Of a stretch of DNA of 64,000 nt, positions 34,333 to 43,041 are shown one piece after another (positions within the stretch are counted from its first letter, which is position 1; every line of letters starts with the position of its first letter). The DNA is from a virus. Made by a program: the position numbers and the translations under genes. The stretch is taken from the IMG/VR virus record IMGVR_UViG_3300028891_000081, positions 1-64,000 of that record. One strand, given 5' to 3'. The notes under the pieces were generated by a model. The model was not told the origin of the DNA and did no database searches. It saw only the letters and a list, made by a program, of their open reading frames with translations.

Positions 34333-34470
34333 TTGTTGATAATTGTACTCAAATGGTGTCCTAAGCTTAAGAAGTACGTTGAGGAAAGCAGATGTGACAA
34401 GTGCCAGGATGCTATACGATTACCATCAGGCTTGATCTGTACCCGTAAGGTGAAATTGGTGAGTAAATAA
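34333..34470 (+). CDS. Small Cys-containing protein
   Basis: 45 residues from TTG 34333 (start uncertain). WCPKLKKYVEESRCDKCQ plus a later Cys could bind metal. Weak ribosome site. Confidence 0.42.
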   Translation: MLIIVLKWCPKLKKYVEESRCDKCQDAIRLPSGLICTRKVKLVSK

Positions 34471-34507
34471 TGTGTGTTCCTTAAAGGTTGTTATGGGGAG
34501 ATATGAG

Positions 34508-34909
34508 ATGAAGAAGAGGAGTGTTTCAGAAGAAAAGAAGCTTGCAGTCTTGAAGTTTCTGGAAGAGAGTGGTGGAGCTTGCATGTCTGATATTATAGAG
34601 GGTACTGGCCTGAAGATAGGAGTGGTACACAATGCCCTTACTGCTCTTGTTCTGGAAGGGAAAGCTCAAAGATTCAAGGCTTCGTTTAACTCTGCTAGGA
34701 AACATGGACAGTCCAGAGTGTTTGGTACCAGAAAGAAATGGTTCTACTACTCTAACAAGGACAAGTTCCTAGAGTGGTTAGCTGACAAGATGTTGAACTT
34801 TACAAGAGAGAGAGGAATGTCAGGAGTAAATGGTATGTTAGCTAGAAGACTGGAGAAGGGAGACATCAAGAAGCTGAAAGCTATACTTAGAAGTAGGATG
34901 GAGGGTTAG
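34508..34909 (+). CDS. Winged-helix transcription factor-like protein
   Basis: 133 residues from ATG 34508 with GGGGAG upstream. EEKKLAVLKFLEESGGACMS then GTGLKIGVVHNALTALVLEG is a winged HTH, with a basic wing region (KASFNSARKHGQSRVFGTRK). The C-terminal half is a basic helix. A likely DNA-binding regulator. Confidence 0.68.
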   Translation: MKKRSVSEEKKLAVLKFLEESGGACMSDIIEGTGLKIGVVHNALTALVLEGKAQRFKASFNSARKHGQSRVFGTRKKWFYYSNKDKFLEWLADKMLNFTRERGMSGVNGMLARRLEKGDIKKLKAILRSRMEG

Positions 34910-34910
34910 G

Positions 34911-35129
34911 ATGGATAAAGAGAGGTTTAAGAAATATATCTCTCGGATATACCTTATACTAGCATACTTTGGTATTCCAGTTCTGGCTAGTATAGGTAAC
35001 TATATGCTCTTAGCTCCAACAAATTTCTGGGAGAGACTTATAGCTCTTATTTCCTCAGTTATAGTCTGTGTTATAGTCTTTATTGGAATGATAGCTGTAG
35101 TCCAGATAATTGAAGAACTGAAAAAGTAA
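34911..35129 (+). CDS. Membrane protein, two TM segments
   Basis: 72 residues. Two hydrophobic segments (YLILAYFGIPVLASIGNYML and LIALISSVIVCVIVFIGMIA). Palindrome copy 7 lies inside the gene and encodes YISRIY near the N-terminus, so the repeat has been kept in frame. Confidence 0.6.
   Translation: MDKERFKKYISRIYLILAYFGIPVLASIGNYMLLAPTNFWERLIALISSVIVCVIVFIGMIAVVQIIEELKK
34934..34952 (+). repeat. Dispersed 19-bp palindrome, copy 7 (inside a gene)
   Basis: ATATATC-TCTCG-GATATAC within codons 8-14 of the membrane protein gene; the only copy wholly inside a coding region. Confidence 0.72.
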
Positions 35130-35142
35130 GGAGGTATAGGAA

Positions 35143-35304
35143 ATGAAAAGGTATAGACCGGTAGGGATATTCATTCTGGGATTCCTTTCAGGTATAAGCT
35201 TGGTGATGACAGTGACTGTGAGTCCAATATTCTTATGGTCACTAGCCTCTAGCTCTTCAGGAGCTGTCATACTGCTTTGGAGGGAGATACTGGGATATGA
35301 GTAA
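35143..35304 (+). CDS. Small membrane protein
   Basis: 53 residues from ATG 35143 with AAGGAGGT upstream. Hydrophobic segments VGIFILGFLSGISLVMTVTV and FLWSLASSSSGAVILLW. Overlaps the MoxR gene start by eight bases. Confidence 0.6.
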   Translation: MKRYRPVGIFILGFLSGISLVMTVTVSPIFLWSLASSSSGAVILLWREILGYE

Positions 35305-36511
35305 ACGCATAAGAAGTGGCAATATCATCCAGGTGAACCATAAACAGCTCAAGAAGATAATAAAGAGAGCTTACTATACTAAAGAACCAATATTTATTGA
35401 GGGACCTATAGGTGTAGGGAAGAGCTATACAGCTAGGGATGCAGCTATGGAGCTGGCTCAAGAGCTCAGCCTTGAGTTCATAGAGACCAAGATGCCTAAC
35501 CAGCATGTAGACAAGTTCTGCTTTGTAGACCAACGTATAGCCCAGAAAGATGCTGGTGAAGTAATGGGATTACCGGATAATTATGCTCTGGTAAAGGTAA
35601 AGGGAAGATTTGAGCTGATACCGGTAAGGATATTACCTCAGTTCGTGGATAGAGATGACTACAAGGATGTCAAGATAGTAGACTATATCACTAAATGGAA
35701 CAAGCCTGGCTGGATGCCATATGCTGGTCATGGAATTATATTCCTAGATGAGTTCAACCTGGCTCCACCTCTTGTCCAAGCAGTATGTTATGAGCTCATC
35801 AATGACAGGTGTTTTGGAGACTACACACTACCTGATGGGTACATTGTTATAGGAGCTGGTAATAGAGGGCCTCTGGATGGAGCTCCTACATTTGACTTTG
35901 GAGATCCACTCAATGACAGGTTCAGCTGGTATGAGCTTGGAGTTCCCTCTGTAGAGGATTGGACAGAATGGGCTCTACAACATGGCATAGACCATAGGAT
36001 AATAGGCTTCATCAACACTAACAATTCAGCACTGTATACCCACAAGCCTGGACACAGAGAGAAAGCTTTTGCTACTCCAAGATCATGGGAAAGAGCTAGC
36101 AACCTCATTAAGGGAGTGTACGATGAAGAGGAAGTGATGCTGTATGTCTCTGGTAGGGTGGGAACTTACGTAGCTGAGATGTTCAGGGCATTTCTAGAGG
36201 CCAGGAGAAAGTTACCTCCAGTAGAGGAGTTCATTAGGAACCCAGACACTATGCCTATACCAGAGAATCTGGACTTGCTTTATACTTTGTGTACTAACCT
36301 GGTGGATTACTTCATTCATCACAAGACGAGAGAGACTCTGAGAAGCATAGTCGTATTTGCAAATAGACTAACAGCTGAGTTTGCTGTCTTCCTACTCAAG
36401 CTGGTTAAGTCAACTGACGAAGCTTTCTTCAAGAGGAACATACTTGAGATAAAGGAGTACTCTCCATTTGTTGCAAGGCTGTCTCCATACTTTGACATTG
36501 TAGGTGAATGA
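35297..36511 (+). CDS. MoxR-family AAA+ ATPase
   Basis: 404 residues. Walker A EGPIGVGKS (Lys42), Walker B IIFLDEFN, sensor 1 VIGAGNRG, and a C-terminal helical lid. MoxR ATPases act as chaperones that remodel or load metal into partner complexes, usually together with a VWA protein. The next gene, 17 bases away, encodes such a partner. The client in a virus is unknown. Confidence 0.85.
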   Translation: MSKRIRSGNIIQVNHKQLKKIIKRAYYTKEPIFIEGPIGVGKSYTARDAAMELAQELSLEFIETKMPNQHVDKFCFVDQRIAQKDAGEVMGLPDNYALVKVKGRFELIPVRILPQFVDRDDYKDVKIVDYITKWNKPGWMPYAGHGIIFLDEFNLAPPLVQAVCYELINDRCFGDYTLPDGYIVIGAGNRGPLDGAPTFDFGDPLNDRFSWYELGVPSVEDWTEWALQHGIDHRIIGFINTNNSALYTHKPGHREKAFATPRSWERASNLIKGVYDEEEVMLYVSGRVGTYVAEMFRAFLEARRKLPPVEEFIRNPDTMPIPENLDLLYTLCTNLVDYFIHHKTRETLRSIVVFANRLTAEFAVFLLKLVKSTDEAFFKRNILEIKEYSPFVARLSPYFDIVGE

Positions 36512-36528
36512 CTTAGGAGGTAGTGTAG

Positions 36529-37815
36529 ATGCCTAAGTTGTCTCCAGAAGAGAAGATATCAAAAGCTAGGATACAGCTATTGTCTAGACAGCCTTTCTGG
36601 GGTACTCTTGTTCTCCACCTTAATTTTGTCAAGTGTACGTTTCTCCCTACTATGGGAGTGAACCATCTTGGAACTGTCTATTATTCAGAAGAGTTTGTAG
36701 AGAGGCTGAGCATAGAAGAGCTCAAAGGGGTACTAGCCCATGAAGTTGGACATGTCATGCTTAGGCATCTAGAGAGACTGGGTAAACGAGACCCATATAA
36801 GGCTAACATTGCCATGGACTTAGCTCTCAACTTGATTATCAGAAGAGAGTTTGTTCTTCCTAGAGGAGCTCTAATAGACGAGAGATGGAAGGGCATGGCA
36901 TGGGAAGAGATATATGACAAGCTACCTGATGATCCACTTCGTTCTGCCAGAATGTGTACACTGGACTGTAGTAAGTGTCCGTTCAGAGGTACCATCCCAC
37001 GTGTGTCTAAGGACGGGGTAATCTGTAGACAAGGTAGCTTGGATAGGCATATCTTTGGAGACAAGCTTGAGCAGGCTAGAGGCCCAAATGGTAAGCTAGA
37101 CAAACAGAAACTCAGAGAACTCGGACTACCAGAGGAGCTAGCTGACTTGGAGCCAGAGAAGCATGTCCCGAACTGGAGAAGAATAGTCAAGGATGCTTTT
37201 GAACGAGCTAAGATAATAGGCAAGCTACCACTTGGAATGGAGAGGCTGATAGATGATTTAGTAGAGCCCAAGCTTTCATGGAGAGAGCTACTGGCCCGTT
37301 TAGTGACCAGAAGTATTCCCTTCAATTTTTCTTATAGAAGACCAAGTAGGAAGTCTATAGTGACTGATATCTACTTTCCATCTCTTGAGAAAGAGAAGGT
37401 TGAACTCATAGCTTGTGTGGATACTTCTGGCTCAATGTCATCTGAAGAAGTGAAAGACGGGATCGGTGAGCTTCTTGGAATATTAAGGTCTTTCAAGAGT
37501 GTAGAGATACTCCTCTTCAGCTGTGACTCTAGATTGTACGATGCTAACAAGGTAGCTTCAGAATATGATTTGAGAGTTGCCAGACTTAAAGGTGGAGGAG
37601 GAACTGACTTTAGACCTATATTTCGATGGATAAGGGAGAATAGGCCTAGAGCCAAAGTTCTAGTGTACTTTACAGATGCTTATGGTGTCTTTCCTTTACC
37701 TGGAGAGGTACCTTCAAATCTTACCGTAATATGGGTAGTATCCAAGAAGGGAGATCCTAGTAGGATACCTACATACTTTCCATGTGTAGTGTCCATGAAG
37801 GACTATTCATTATAG
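36529..37815 (+). CDS. Metallopeptidase-like VWA protein (DUF2201 type), MoxR partner
   Basis: 428 residues. HEVGH at 71-75 in a helix gives a zincin-like N-terminal domain. A four-Cys cluster (CTLDCSKC...C) lies near 144-165. The C-terminal VWA domain has MIDAS DTSGSMS (Asp298) and a GGGGTDF loop. This is the typical architecture of VWA-metallopeptidase proteins next to MoxR genes. AGGAGGT is upstream. Confidence 0.85.
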   Translation: MPKLSPEEKISKARIQLLSRQPFWGTLVLHLNFVKCTFLPTMGVNHLGTVYYSEEFVERLSIEELKGVLAHEVGHVMLRHLERLGKRDPYKANIAMDLALNLIIRREFVLPRGALIDERWKGMAWEEIYDKLPDDPLRSARMCTLDCSKCPFRGTIPRVSKDGVICRQGSLDRHIFGDKLEQARGPNGKLDKQKLRELGLPEELADLEPEKHVPNWRRIVKDAFERAKIIGKLPLGMERLIDDLVEPKLSWRELLARLVTRSIPFNFSYRRPSRKSIVTDIYFPSLEKEKVELIACVDTSGSMSSEEVKDGIGELLGILRSFKSVEILLFSCDSRLYDANKVASEYDLRVARLKGGGGTDFRPIFRWIRENRPRAKVLVYFTDAYGVFPLPGEVPSNLTVIWVVSKKGDPSRIPTYFPCVVSMKDYSL

Positions 37816-37829
37816 GAGGTTGGACTAGA

Positions 37830-38030
37830 ATGGACGAGATAACTGTGTTTGCCAGGCTTGAGTATATAACGTTGGATGCTGAGGGCAATATAGTTATAGG
37901 CCTTTCTAAACGTACATATCGAGAACAAATCTTAGCTGCAATTAGAAAGTTTGTGTCTAGAGAGGTGTACATATGCATCAGGAGAGGGAAGTGGGAGAAA
38001 AAGTATCTAGAGCATAACGAGCTCTTTTGA
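37830..38030 (+). CDS. Small alpha/beta protein, unknown
   Basis: 66 residues from ATG 37830 with AGGAGGT upstream. Strands TVFARLEYITLD and EVYICIRRGKW surround a helix. Overlaps the next gene by four bases. No family recognised. Confidence 0.55.
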   Translation: MDEITVFARLEYITLDAEGNIVIGLSKRTYREQILAAIRKFVSREVYICIRRGKWEKKYLEHNELF

Positions 38031-38827
38031 TTGTTAATGAGTGGTGCATGTTTATGCTGGAGGTGGATAGAGCTAATAGACCAGAAAAGCTCTTAGTAGA
38101 GTTTGAGGTAGAACGGACTGTGGACAGACCGTATGGATACCAAGAAAAGATCCTGTTGTTTAGAGGTAATAATACGAGGTACAAAGCCATAGTCAAGGAT
38201 GGATGTTTAGTAGCCATAGTAAGCAGGCGTTATAAGCTGATACCTAATGAGGATGTTAAGACAGCTGTTATGGAGATAGCTAGGAAGAGAGGGTTTAGGG
38301 TTAGCATAGCTGAACCTGACTGGAGGCTCTATATGTTTATAGAAAAGAATAGCACCGGTGTTATGGTTAGCAACTCTGTGGATGGAACAATTAGTCTAAA
38401 AGCTCATGCCATCTTATGTAGGAAAGCCAGACATTTTGGGAGATATTACTCTATCTTGGTGTCTGTAGTTAGAAGCTTATACAGAAGGCACACTAAACAT
38501 CTTACTATTGAAGACCTGGACGAGGCAATTATGGAGATTTATGATGCAAGTAGAAGGTTCAACAAAGCTATCAATGACTTATTCATGGTTAGTGTTGAAC
38601 CTTATATCTCAGCTTTAAAGGAGGCTCTTCCTGAACTGTTTCCAAAGGTGTACTACCAAGGCATATTCTCCAGGTATTATTATTATGGAGGGATGAGCTT
38701 GAAGGACTTTTATGAAGAAATGTCTATGAGAATATGGAGTAGGAGAACAGACATAAGGACTAAGATGGTATTATATAAGAAGCTGAACAATCTAATGTCA
38801 TCACTTGGAGTAATAGAGTTCCTTTAA
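38027..38827 (+). CDS. DUF932-like protein
   Basis: 266 residues from TTG 38027. YKAIVKDGCLVAIVSRRYKL followed by IPNEDVKTAVMEIARKRGF is the start pattern of DUF932 phage/plasmid proteins (self-recognising DNA-associated proteins of unknown role). The C-terminal half is helical with a Tyr-rich loop. Assignment is tentative. Confidence 0.5.
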   Translation: MIVNEWCMFMLEVDRANRPEKLLVEFEVERTVDRPYGYQEKILLFRGNNTRYKAIVKDGCLVAIVSRRYKLIPNEDVKTAVMEIARKRGFRVSIAEPDWRLYMFIEKNSTGVMVSNSVDGTISLKAHAILCRKARHFGRYYSILVSVVRSLYRRHTKHLTIEDLDEAIMEIYDASRRFNKAINDLFMVSVEPYISALKEALPELFPKVYYQGIFSRYYYYGGMSLKDFYEEMSMRIWSRRTDIRTKMVLYKKLNNLMSSLGVIEFL

Positions 38828-38833
38828 GCTTAT

Positions 38834-38852
38834 TTATATCCATCAGATATAG
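38834..38852 (+). repeat. Dispersed 19-bp palindrome, copy 8
   Basis: TTATATC-CATCA-GATATAG, the most divergent centre. It overlaps a TATA-like TTTATAT and lies 11 bases before ATG 38864. Confidence 0.6.
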
Positions 38853-38863
38853 GGGTTCATAAT

Positions 38864-39451
38864 ATGAGTGAAGAGCTAAGATGTAGGTACCAAGTAAAAG
38901 CACCACATAGCCCCTGGATATTGTGCTCCTACTTTGGAGATAAAGATGTTATTTGTGGCTGTATAGGGATAGAAGAGATGTGTGACATAGCTCTACCGAG
39001 AAGCATGTCTGTTACCCCTAGAAGAGAAGATATAGAATATGTTGAGATACCTCTTCCTAAGGGAGCTGAGAGCATATCTGATGTGTCAGGACAACCTGGG
39101 AAATATGTCTTTACCATGGCTAAATGTGGTGTATGTGGCTTCCACACTGAGGGTATCCTTAAAGATGGCTTGGTTTGTAGCCATGTCTTTGTAGCTCTGG
39201 AGAGGTTTCTAGCTATGAACCCTATAGTGACTTCATGGAATGAACTGTGGACAAAAGTAAGGAAGGTGGTTCTAGCTGACGAGATCTACGGGTGTACAAT
39301 CCATGATATAGTTGCTGGTTCATTCTGTTATAGTGCAAAAGAAAAAGAAGGAGCTGTCAGGCTATGTTGTACACTAGAGACTCCGTATGTCATTGAAAGA
39401 ATGCACAAGAACATTTACTGTGTCTACTTGAGTATGGAGCTACTCGGGTAA
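38864..39451 (+). CDS. Cys-rich protein, unknown
   Basis: 195 residues with Cys spread through the chain. CGVCGFHTEG near residue 88 is the clearest CxxC. Others are at CSYFGDKDVICGC and SFCYS...LCC. May hold two metal sites. Promoter region overlaps palindrome copy 8. No family recognised. Confidence 0.55.
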   Translation: MSEELRCRYQVKAPHSPWILCSYFGDKDVICGCIGIEEMCDIALPRSMSVTPRREDIEYVEIPLPKGAESISDVSGQPGKYVFTMAKCGVCGFHTEGILKDGLVCSHVFVALERFLAMNPIVTSWNELWTKVRKVVLADEIYGCTIHDIVAGSFCYSAKEKEGAVRLCCTLETPYVIERMHKNIYCVYLSMELLG

Positions 39452-39537
39452 CCAAACGTATAATTTTTCCTTAGAGTCTTAGTATTATCCAAGAGGGATG
39501 CTAAGATGCTTGGAAATGTACAAAAAGGTGGCTATAG

Positions 39538-40278
39538 TTGACCAACCTTAAGGATATGTTTTATCTACCATGTGACAATGAATATTTCATAAGGTATTTG
39601 TTTCCAAGTGTTGAAGCTATAAAGATGGTTCCAGAGACGAAGTATAGGACAAATGCCATCAAGCACAAGAGAGTAATCTTGTTTTCAGCTCAGGGCTCTG
39701 GCAAGACAGAGCTTGTAAGGTCGATAGCTGAAGAAGCTGTACGTATCTATGGCAGACGCAATGTTAATCCAGTAATGATCAAGGGGGATCTCATGTCTAT
39801 TCTGTCTACTGGCCTTAATAGGAAGCTCGTTCAGCTTGTCTTTGTAGATGATTTTACTATAGATGAAACTCCTACCTTGGCCTTAAAGGCTTACTTTAAC
39901 ATTAGACACTTATGGAGCAAGATGATTAACAGGAACTATGGCCTGATAGTTACAATATTTGCACAGCACAGGTTTCACTCTTCATCTAAAGAGATTAGGA
40001 GCACAGCTGATGTTGTGATAATAAGGGATGATAGCTTGAATCCCTTTGATCACTCTCTGATTAAGAGGTTTATTGGAGAAGCTGGACTGTCTGATTTGCA
40101 CCTTATTCAAGAGTATAGGGACTTGTACCCAGTCCTCAAGAACTACTCTATATTTAGAACAAGGACTGGGAGGGTAGGACTGATATATTTCCCTATGGCC
40201 AAGGAGAACTATCTCAGGAGAGTAAAGCATGTTTCAAGATTCACTGCTACCATGATACTCTCAAAGTACGTTATATGA
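39538..40278 (+). CDS. P-loop ATPase (AAA-like)
   Basis: 246 residues from TTG 39538. Walker A SAQGSGKT and Walker B LVFVDD, with LIVTIFAQHRFHS as a sensor-like strand and VVIIRDD after it. Resembles DnaC/ATPase-domain proteins of mobile elements. Could load a helicase or be a DNA-translocating ATPase; which is not clear. Confidence 0.65.
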   Translation: MTNLKDMFYLPCDNEYFIRYLFPSVEAIKMVPETKYRTNAIKHKRVILFSAQGSGKTELVRSIAEEAVRIYGRRNVNPVMIKGDLMSILSTGLNRKLVQLVFVDDFTIDETPTLALKAYFNIRHLWSKMINRNYGLIVTIFAQHRFHSSSKEIRSTADVVIIRDDSLNPFDHSLIKRFIGEAGLSDLHLIQEYRDLYPVLKNYSIFRTRTGRVGLIYFPMAKENYLRRVKHVSRFTATMILSKYVI

Positions 40279-40279
40279 A

Positions 40280-40298
40280 CTATATCCGAGGGATATAC
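40280..40298 (+). repeat. Dispersed 19-bp palindrome, copy 9
   Basis: CTATATC-CGAGG-GATATAC right after a stop codon. Its GAGGG lies ten bases before TTG 40301 and could serve as the Shine-Dalgarno sequence. Confidence 0.75.
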
Positions 40299-40300
40299 AT

Positions 40301-40405
40301 TTGCCAGTCTTGATATTGATTGTTTCATTTGTACTCTATGTATGGAAATGGAATGGACAGAACGGTATGCCGTTAAGTGAGAGATACCGTCAGGAACTAG
40401 GTTAA
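40301..40405 (+). CDS. Tiny membrane protein
   Basis: 34 residues from TTG 40301: PVLILIVSFVLYVWKW followed by a polar tail. The only ribosome site is the GAGGG within palindrome copy 9. Confidence 0.45.
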   Translation: MPVLILIVSFVLYVWKWNGQNGMPLSERYRQELG

Positions 40406-40424
40406 GAATGGGAGGTGAGAGATA

Positions 40425-40601
40425 ATGGTGAAAAAGAAGGAATGTACCTTCCAAGTTATTGAAGGAACTGTAGCTTGTGGTCTTGCATATCCAACAAAAT
40501 GTGACAAGTCCATATGCCCCTTCTATCAAGCATGGAAGCTGTTAGCTACCCTGGTTTTCTTTGAAAGCAGCAATAAAAGGAGCTTCAAGGTGTCGATATA
40601 G
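40425..40601 (+). CDS. Small Cys-containing protein
   Basis: 58 residues from ATG 40425 with GGGAGGTGAGAG upstream. CTFQVIEGTVACGLAYP...KCDKSICPFY gives four Cys residues with zinc or Fe-S spacing. Overlaps the next gene. Confidence 0.55.
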   Translation: MVKKKECTFQVIEGTVACGLAYPTKCDKSICPFYQAWKLLATLVFFESSNKRSFKVSI

Positions 40602-40887
40602 CTTGACTGGAGATACTTGTCCATTCTGTGTCAACCCTAAAAAGTCTAGATGGTATTATGACGGCTCCATATATGTGGTAGCTGATGATGTTGGTAAACC
40701 TGATACTATCATATTATTTCCCCATAAGCATGTAAAACAAGAATGGCTACTTAAAAGAAAGGAGGAAGTAGTAGAGTTACTTACCGGGATTAGCAATGCC
40801 TTATGGGGAAGAGAAGCTAGAAAAGTATTCGATTGGGTTAACAGGCAATATGAACATGCTCATGTTCAGCTCAAGAAAATAGGCTAG
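40561..40887 (+). CDS. HIT/GalT-like protein
   Basis: 108 residues from TTG 40561; TTG 40603 with AAGGTG upstream is an alternative. CPFC near the N-terminus, an ILFPHKHV strand and a final HAHVQL match the histidine-triad superfamily, where HxHxQ is the GalT-branch form. Such enzymes transfer or hydrolyse nucleotidyl groups. Shorter than full GalT. Confidence 0.55.
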   Translation: MKAAIKGASRCRYSLTGDTCPFCVNPKKSRWYYDGSIYVVADDVGKPDTIILFPHKHVKQEWLLKRKEEVVELLTGISNALWGREARKVFDWVNRQYEHAHVQLKKIG

Positions 40888-40904
40888 AGAGAGGTGGAGT
40901 GTAA

Positions 40905-41213
40905 ATGAAGAGAAGTGAAGCTAAGAGAAGACTTTTAGGAATGCTAGACATTGTCTACCAGATAGCTCTTGAACAGAAATATTTGTCATGGGTGTACCAG
41001 AGAGGCCCAAATGGTCCTTTAATAGCTAGAAAGCTTACCTTCAATGAGGGAGGTAAGTTTAGTGAAGGATGCCTTAGCTCCTTCATAGCCTTGCTAAAGG
41101 ATAACTTAGATTATGCCTTAGATTCATACATCAAGGTTTATGGAAACCCAAGAGCAGAGGATTTGATTGTTATCCTATACGTTCTGATAAATGCAGTCTA
41201 TGAGTGGATATAA
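40905..41213 (+). CDS. Helical protein, unknown
   Basis: 102 residues with GAGAGGTGGAG upstream. Helices RSEAKRRLLGMLDIVYQIAL and SSFIALLKDNLDYALDSYI. No family recognised. Confidence 0.55.
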   Translation: MKRSEAKRRLLGMLDIVYQIALEQKYLSWVYQRGPNGPLIARKLTFNEGGKFSEGCLSSFIALLKDNLDYALDSYIKVYGNPRAEDLIVILYVLINAVYEWI

Positions 41214-41321
41214 ACGAGCCATATAAAAGTCCAAGGTACAAGCATGTGGTATGTGTATGGCTTGTTCAGTAGGCAATATCTGGTGACGAGACATCCTAGA
41301 AACATAGAATAGGTGTGCTAT

Positions 41322-41480
41322 ATGGACATATTTCTGGAGAAAGGAGAACTGTTCCTCATGCTTCAGACGGGAAATGGAATGATATCTGTCACAGCACACA
41401 CTCACATAGGATTGCTGGATATTTGCCTGGTCCTAATTATTCACCCTAAAGAGAGAGTGTTCAAGCTATACAAGCTTTAG
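41322..41480 (+). CDS. Small beta-rich protein, unknown
   Basis: 52 residues from ATG 41322 with AGGTG upstream. Hydrophobic strands (DIFLEKGELFLMLQ, GLLDICLVLIIHP). The 100 bases before it hold only a 22-codon frame from ATG 41244. Confidence 0.42.
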   Translation: MDIFLEKGELFLMLQTGNGMISVTAHTHIGLLDICLVLIIHPKERVFKLYKL

Positions 41481-41495
41481 TCCTTACAGTGTAAC

Positions 41496-41509
41496 GAAAT
41501 GCTTAAATA
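41496..41509 (+). promoter_or_regulatory. BRE/TATA promoter of the ParB-like gene
   Basis: CGAAATG plus CTTAAATA, nearly identical to the promoter at 52108. Transcription would start near 41535, giving a leader of about 30 bases before TTG 41567. Confidence 0.75.
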
Positions 41510-41566
41510 TAGAAAACATGTCGAATCCATAGCCTTGAATGTTTTAGGGGATGAGGTGAGAAATAG

Positions 41567-42340
41567 TTGAGTCTAGGTAAAGGTATTGGCCTAAGAGAGC
41601 TCAAGCCTATGGACACTATATATCTGGTGGATACGGACAGGCTGGAAGTACATCCGTTCAACAAGAAAATCTATACAGATCATATCGATGAAATGCTAGA
41701 TAAGGACATAGCTGACAATGGCATCCGTACTCCCCTTGTTGTAAACAAAGAGCTCCAGATATTGGATGGTAGGAGACGTTACAACAGGGCATTGAGGTTT
41801 GGGATAAGGAAGGTACCAGTAATCATCAGATACTACGAAGACGAAGAGCTTGCCATAGTAATGCTTAACAAATACAGACAGAAGACACCCAGAGAACTGT
41901 TCATGGAAGCAAAGGTCTTAGAGAAGAAGTTCCAGCCCTTTTACAAGGTGGGGAAACCCAAGAAAGGGAAATTAGGACAAACTTTGACCGAATTCCCAAA
42001 GCTTAGAGACAAGGTTGCCCATGAGCTGGGAATATCGTCTGGCAAGCTATACCAGCTGAAGACAATATATGAGAATGAAGACAAGATTCCAAACATAGTA
42101 GCTGAGCTTGATCGGGGAACTCTTACGGTATACCGAGCTTACCAGGCTCTTCAGAACGTTCTTGATGGAGCTCCAGAAGAGAAAGTACTGAGAGCTATCA
42201 AGAAACAGGACATGAAGCTGCAAGGTATAGTCAAGCCAAGGAAGAAAGCCAGATCTTCTCCAAGAGAGTACATTGTCATGTGTCCACAGTGTGGAGCTAA
42301 GCTAATAAGCAACAAGAAGGTTGAGCTAAGAGCTGCCTGA
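41567..42340 (+). CDS. parB: ParB-like protein with zinc ribbon tail
   Basis: 257 residues from TTG 41567 with GAGGTGAG upstream. The N-terminal ParB/Srx domain has NGIRTPLVVN and ILDGRRRYNRA (residues 66-75, the GxRR CTP-binding box) and a second box near NKYRQ. A HTH follows (LRDKVAHELGISSGKLYQLK), and a C-terminal CPQCG half-ribbon begins at 239. ParB proteins bind centromere-like palindromes and spread. No ParA was found in the window. It may act on the 19-bp palindromes or regulate transcription. Confidence 0.82.
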   Translation: MSLGKGIGLRELKPMDTIYLVDTDRLEVHPFNKKIYTDHIDEMLDKDIADNGIRTPLVVNKELQILDGRRRYNRALRFGIRKVPVIIRYYEDEELAIVMLNKYRQKTPRELFMEAKVLEKKFQPFYKVGKPKKGKLGQTLTEFPKLRDKVAHELGISSGKLYQLKTIYENEDKIPNIVAELDRGTLTVYRAYQALQNVLDGAPEEKVLRAIKKQDMKLQGIVKPRKKARSSPREYIVMCPQCGAKLISNKKVELRAA

Positions 42341-42396
42341 GTGTCTTTCAGGTTATCTTTGGTGAACAAGATTTATGCAGCAGAAGGGGAAAGTAT

Positions 42397-42708
42397 ATGG
42401 GACGGATAGTAGAAGACTTTAGGAAACAGTTTGGAGAGACAGTTCTACTTGAGGTACTAAAACATGCTGGGCTCCATTCTGGACAGCTTGTACCTCAGGG
42501 ACAGGATGAGAAGCTAGTGTTTGCCCTTCTTGAGATCCTTGATTTCCAGTGCTACAAATATGAAGAGCTACCGGAAGGCTTGACAAGAGAGAACATAGAG
42601 CAGTTCCTTCTGAAGCATAGGGAGGAGGTACTAAACATGAAGATACCTCCTCCCTCCTTTCTGGGAGTACTGGCTGGAGCTTTTGACTTCCTTGTTAAGA
42701 GGGAGTAA
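42397..42708 (+). CDS. Helical protein, unknown
   Basis: 103 residues with AGGGGAAAG upstream. Helices VEDFRKQFGETVLLEVLKHA and EKLVFALLEILDFQ. No family recognised. Confidence 0.55.
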   Translation: MGRIVEDFRKQFGETVLLEVLKHAGLHSGQLVPQGQDEKLVFALLEILDFQCYKYEELPEGLTRENIEQFLLKHREEVLNMKIPPPSFLGVLAGAFDFLVKRE

Positions 42709-42711
42709 AGC

Positions 42712-43041
42712 TTGTCCTTTTCTAAGAAGCTGATTGCACTGGCTAATCATCTGGTTAGGGACAAAGACTTCAGGATTATTGAGCTACATACTGGAGAGGC
42801 TACCTTGAAAGTAAACGAAGACAAGAAAGCTAACACTGAGCTGCTGCTTAAAATCTCTGTAGGTTCAGCAGGGCTTTCAACCTTTAAGCTTGAGTTCAGA
42901 GCTAAGGCAAGGATATGCAACCATCTTACCAGGTTCAGGTGGAACACTGAAATATCATACAAGCATATGGAAGATATAATGTCATGGATAGATGCATCCA
43001 TATTGTTCTTCTCTAAAGTAGCTATTACGGAAGAGCTTTAA
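42712..43041 (+). CDS. Alpha/beta protein, unknown
   Basis: 109 residues from TTG 42712, three bases after the previous stop. Strands IIELHTGEATLKV and ELLLKISVG, helix KHMEDIMSWIDASILFF. Abuts the next gene. Confidence 0.55.
   Translation: MSFSKKLIALANHLVRDKDFRIIELHTGEATLKVNEDKKANTELLLKISVGSAGLSTFKLEFRAKARICNHLTRFRWNTEISYKHMEDIMSWIDASILFFSKVAITEEL

Noticed and set aside
36681-37325. Long minus-strand open frame (214 codons)
   Set aside because: Lies opposite the VWA-metallopeptidase gene, is Ser/Leu-rich with no motif, and follows from the purine-rich codon bias of the + strand.
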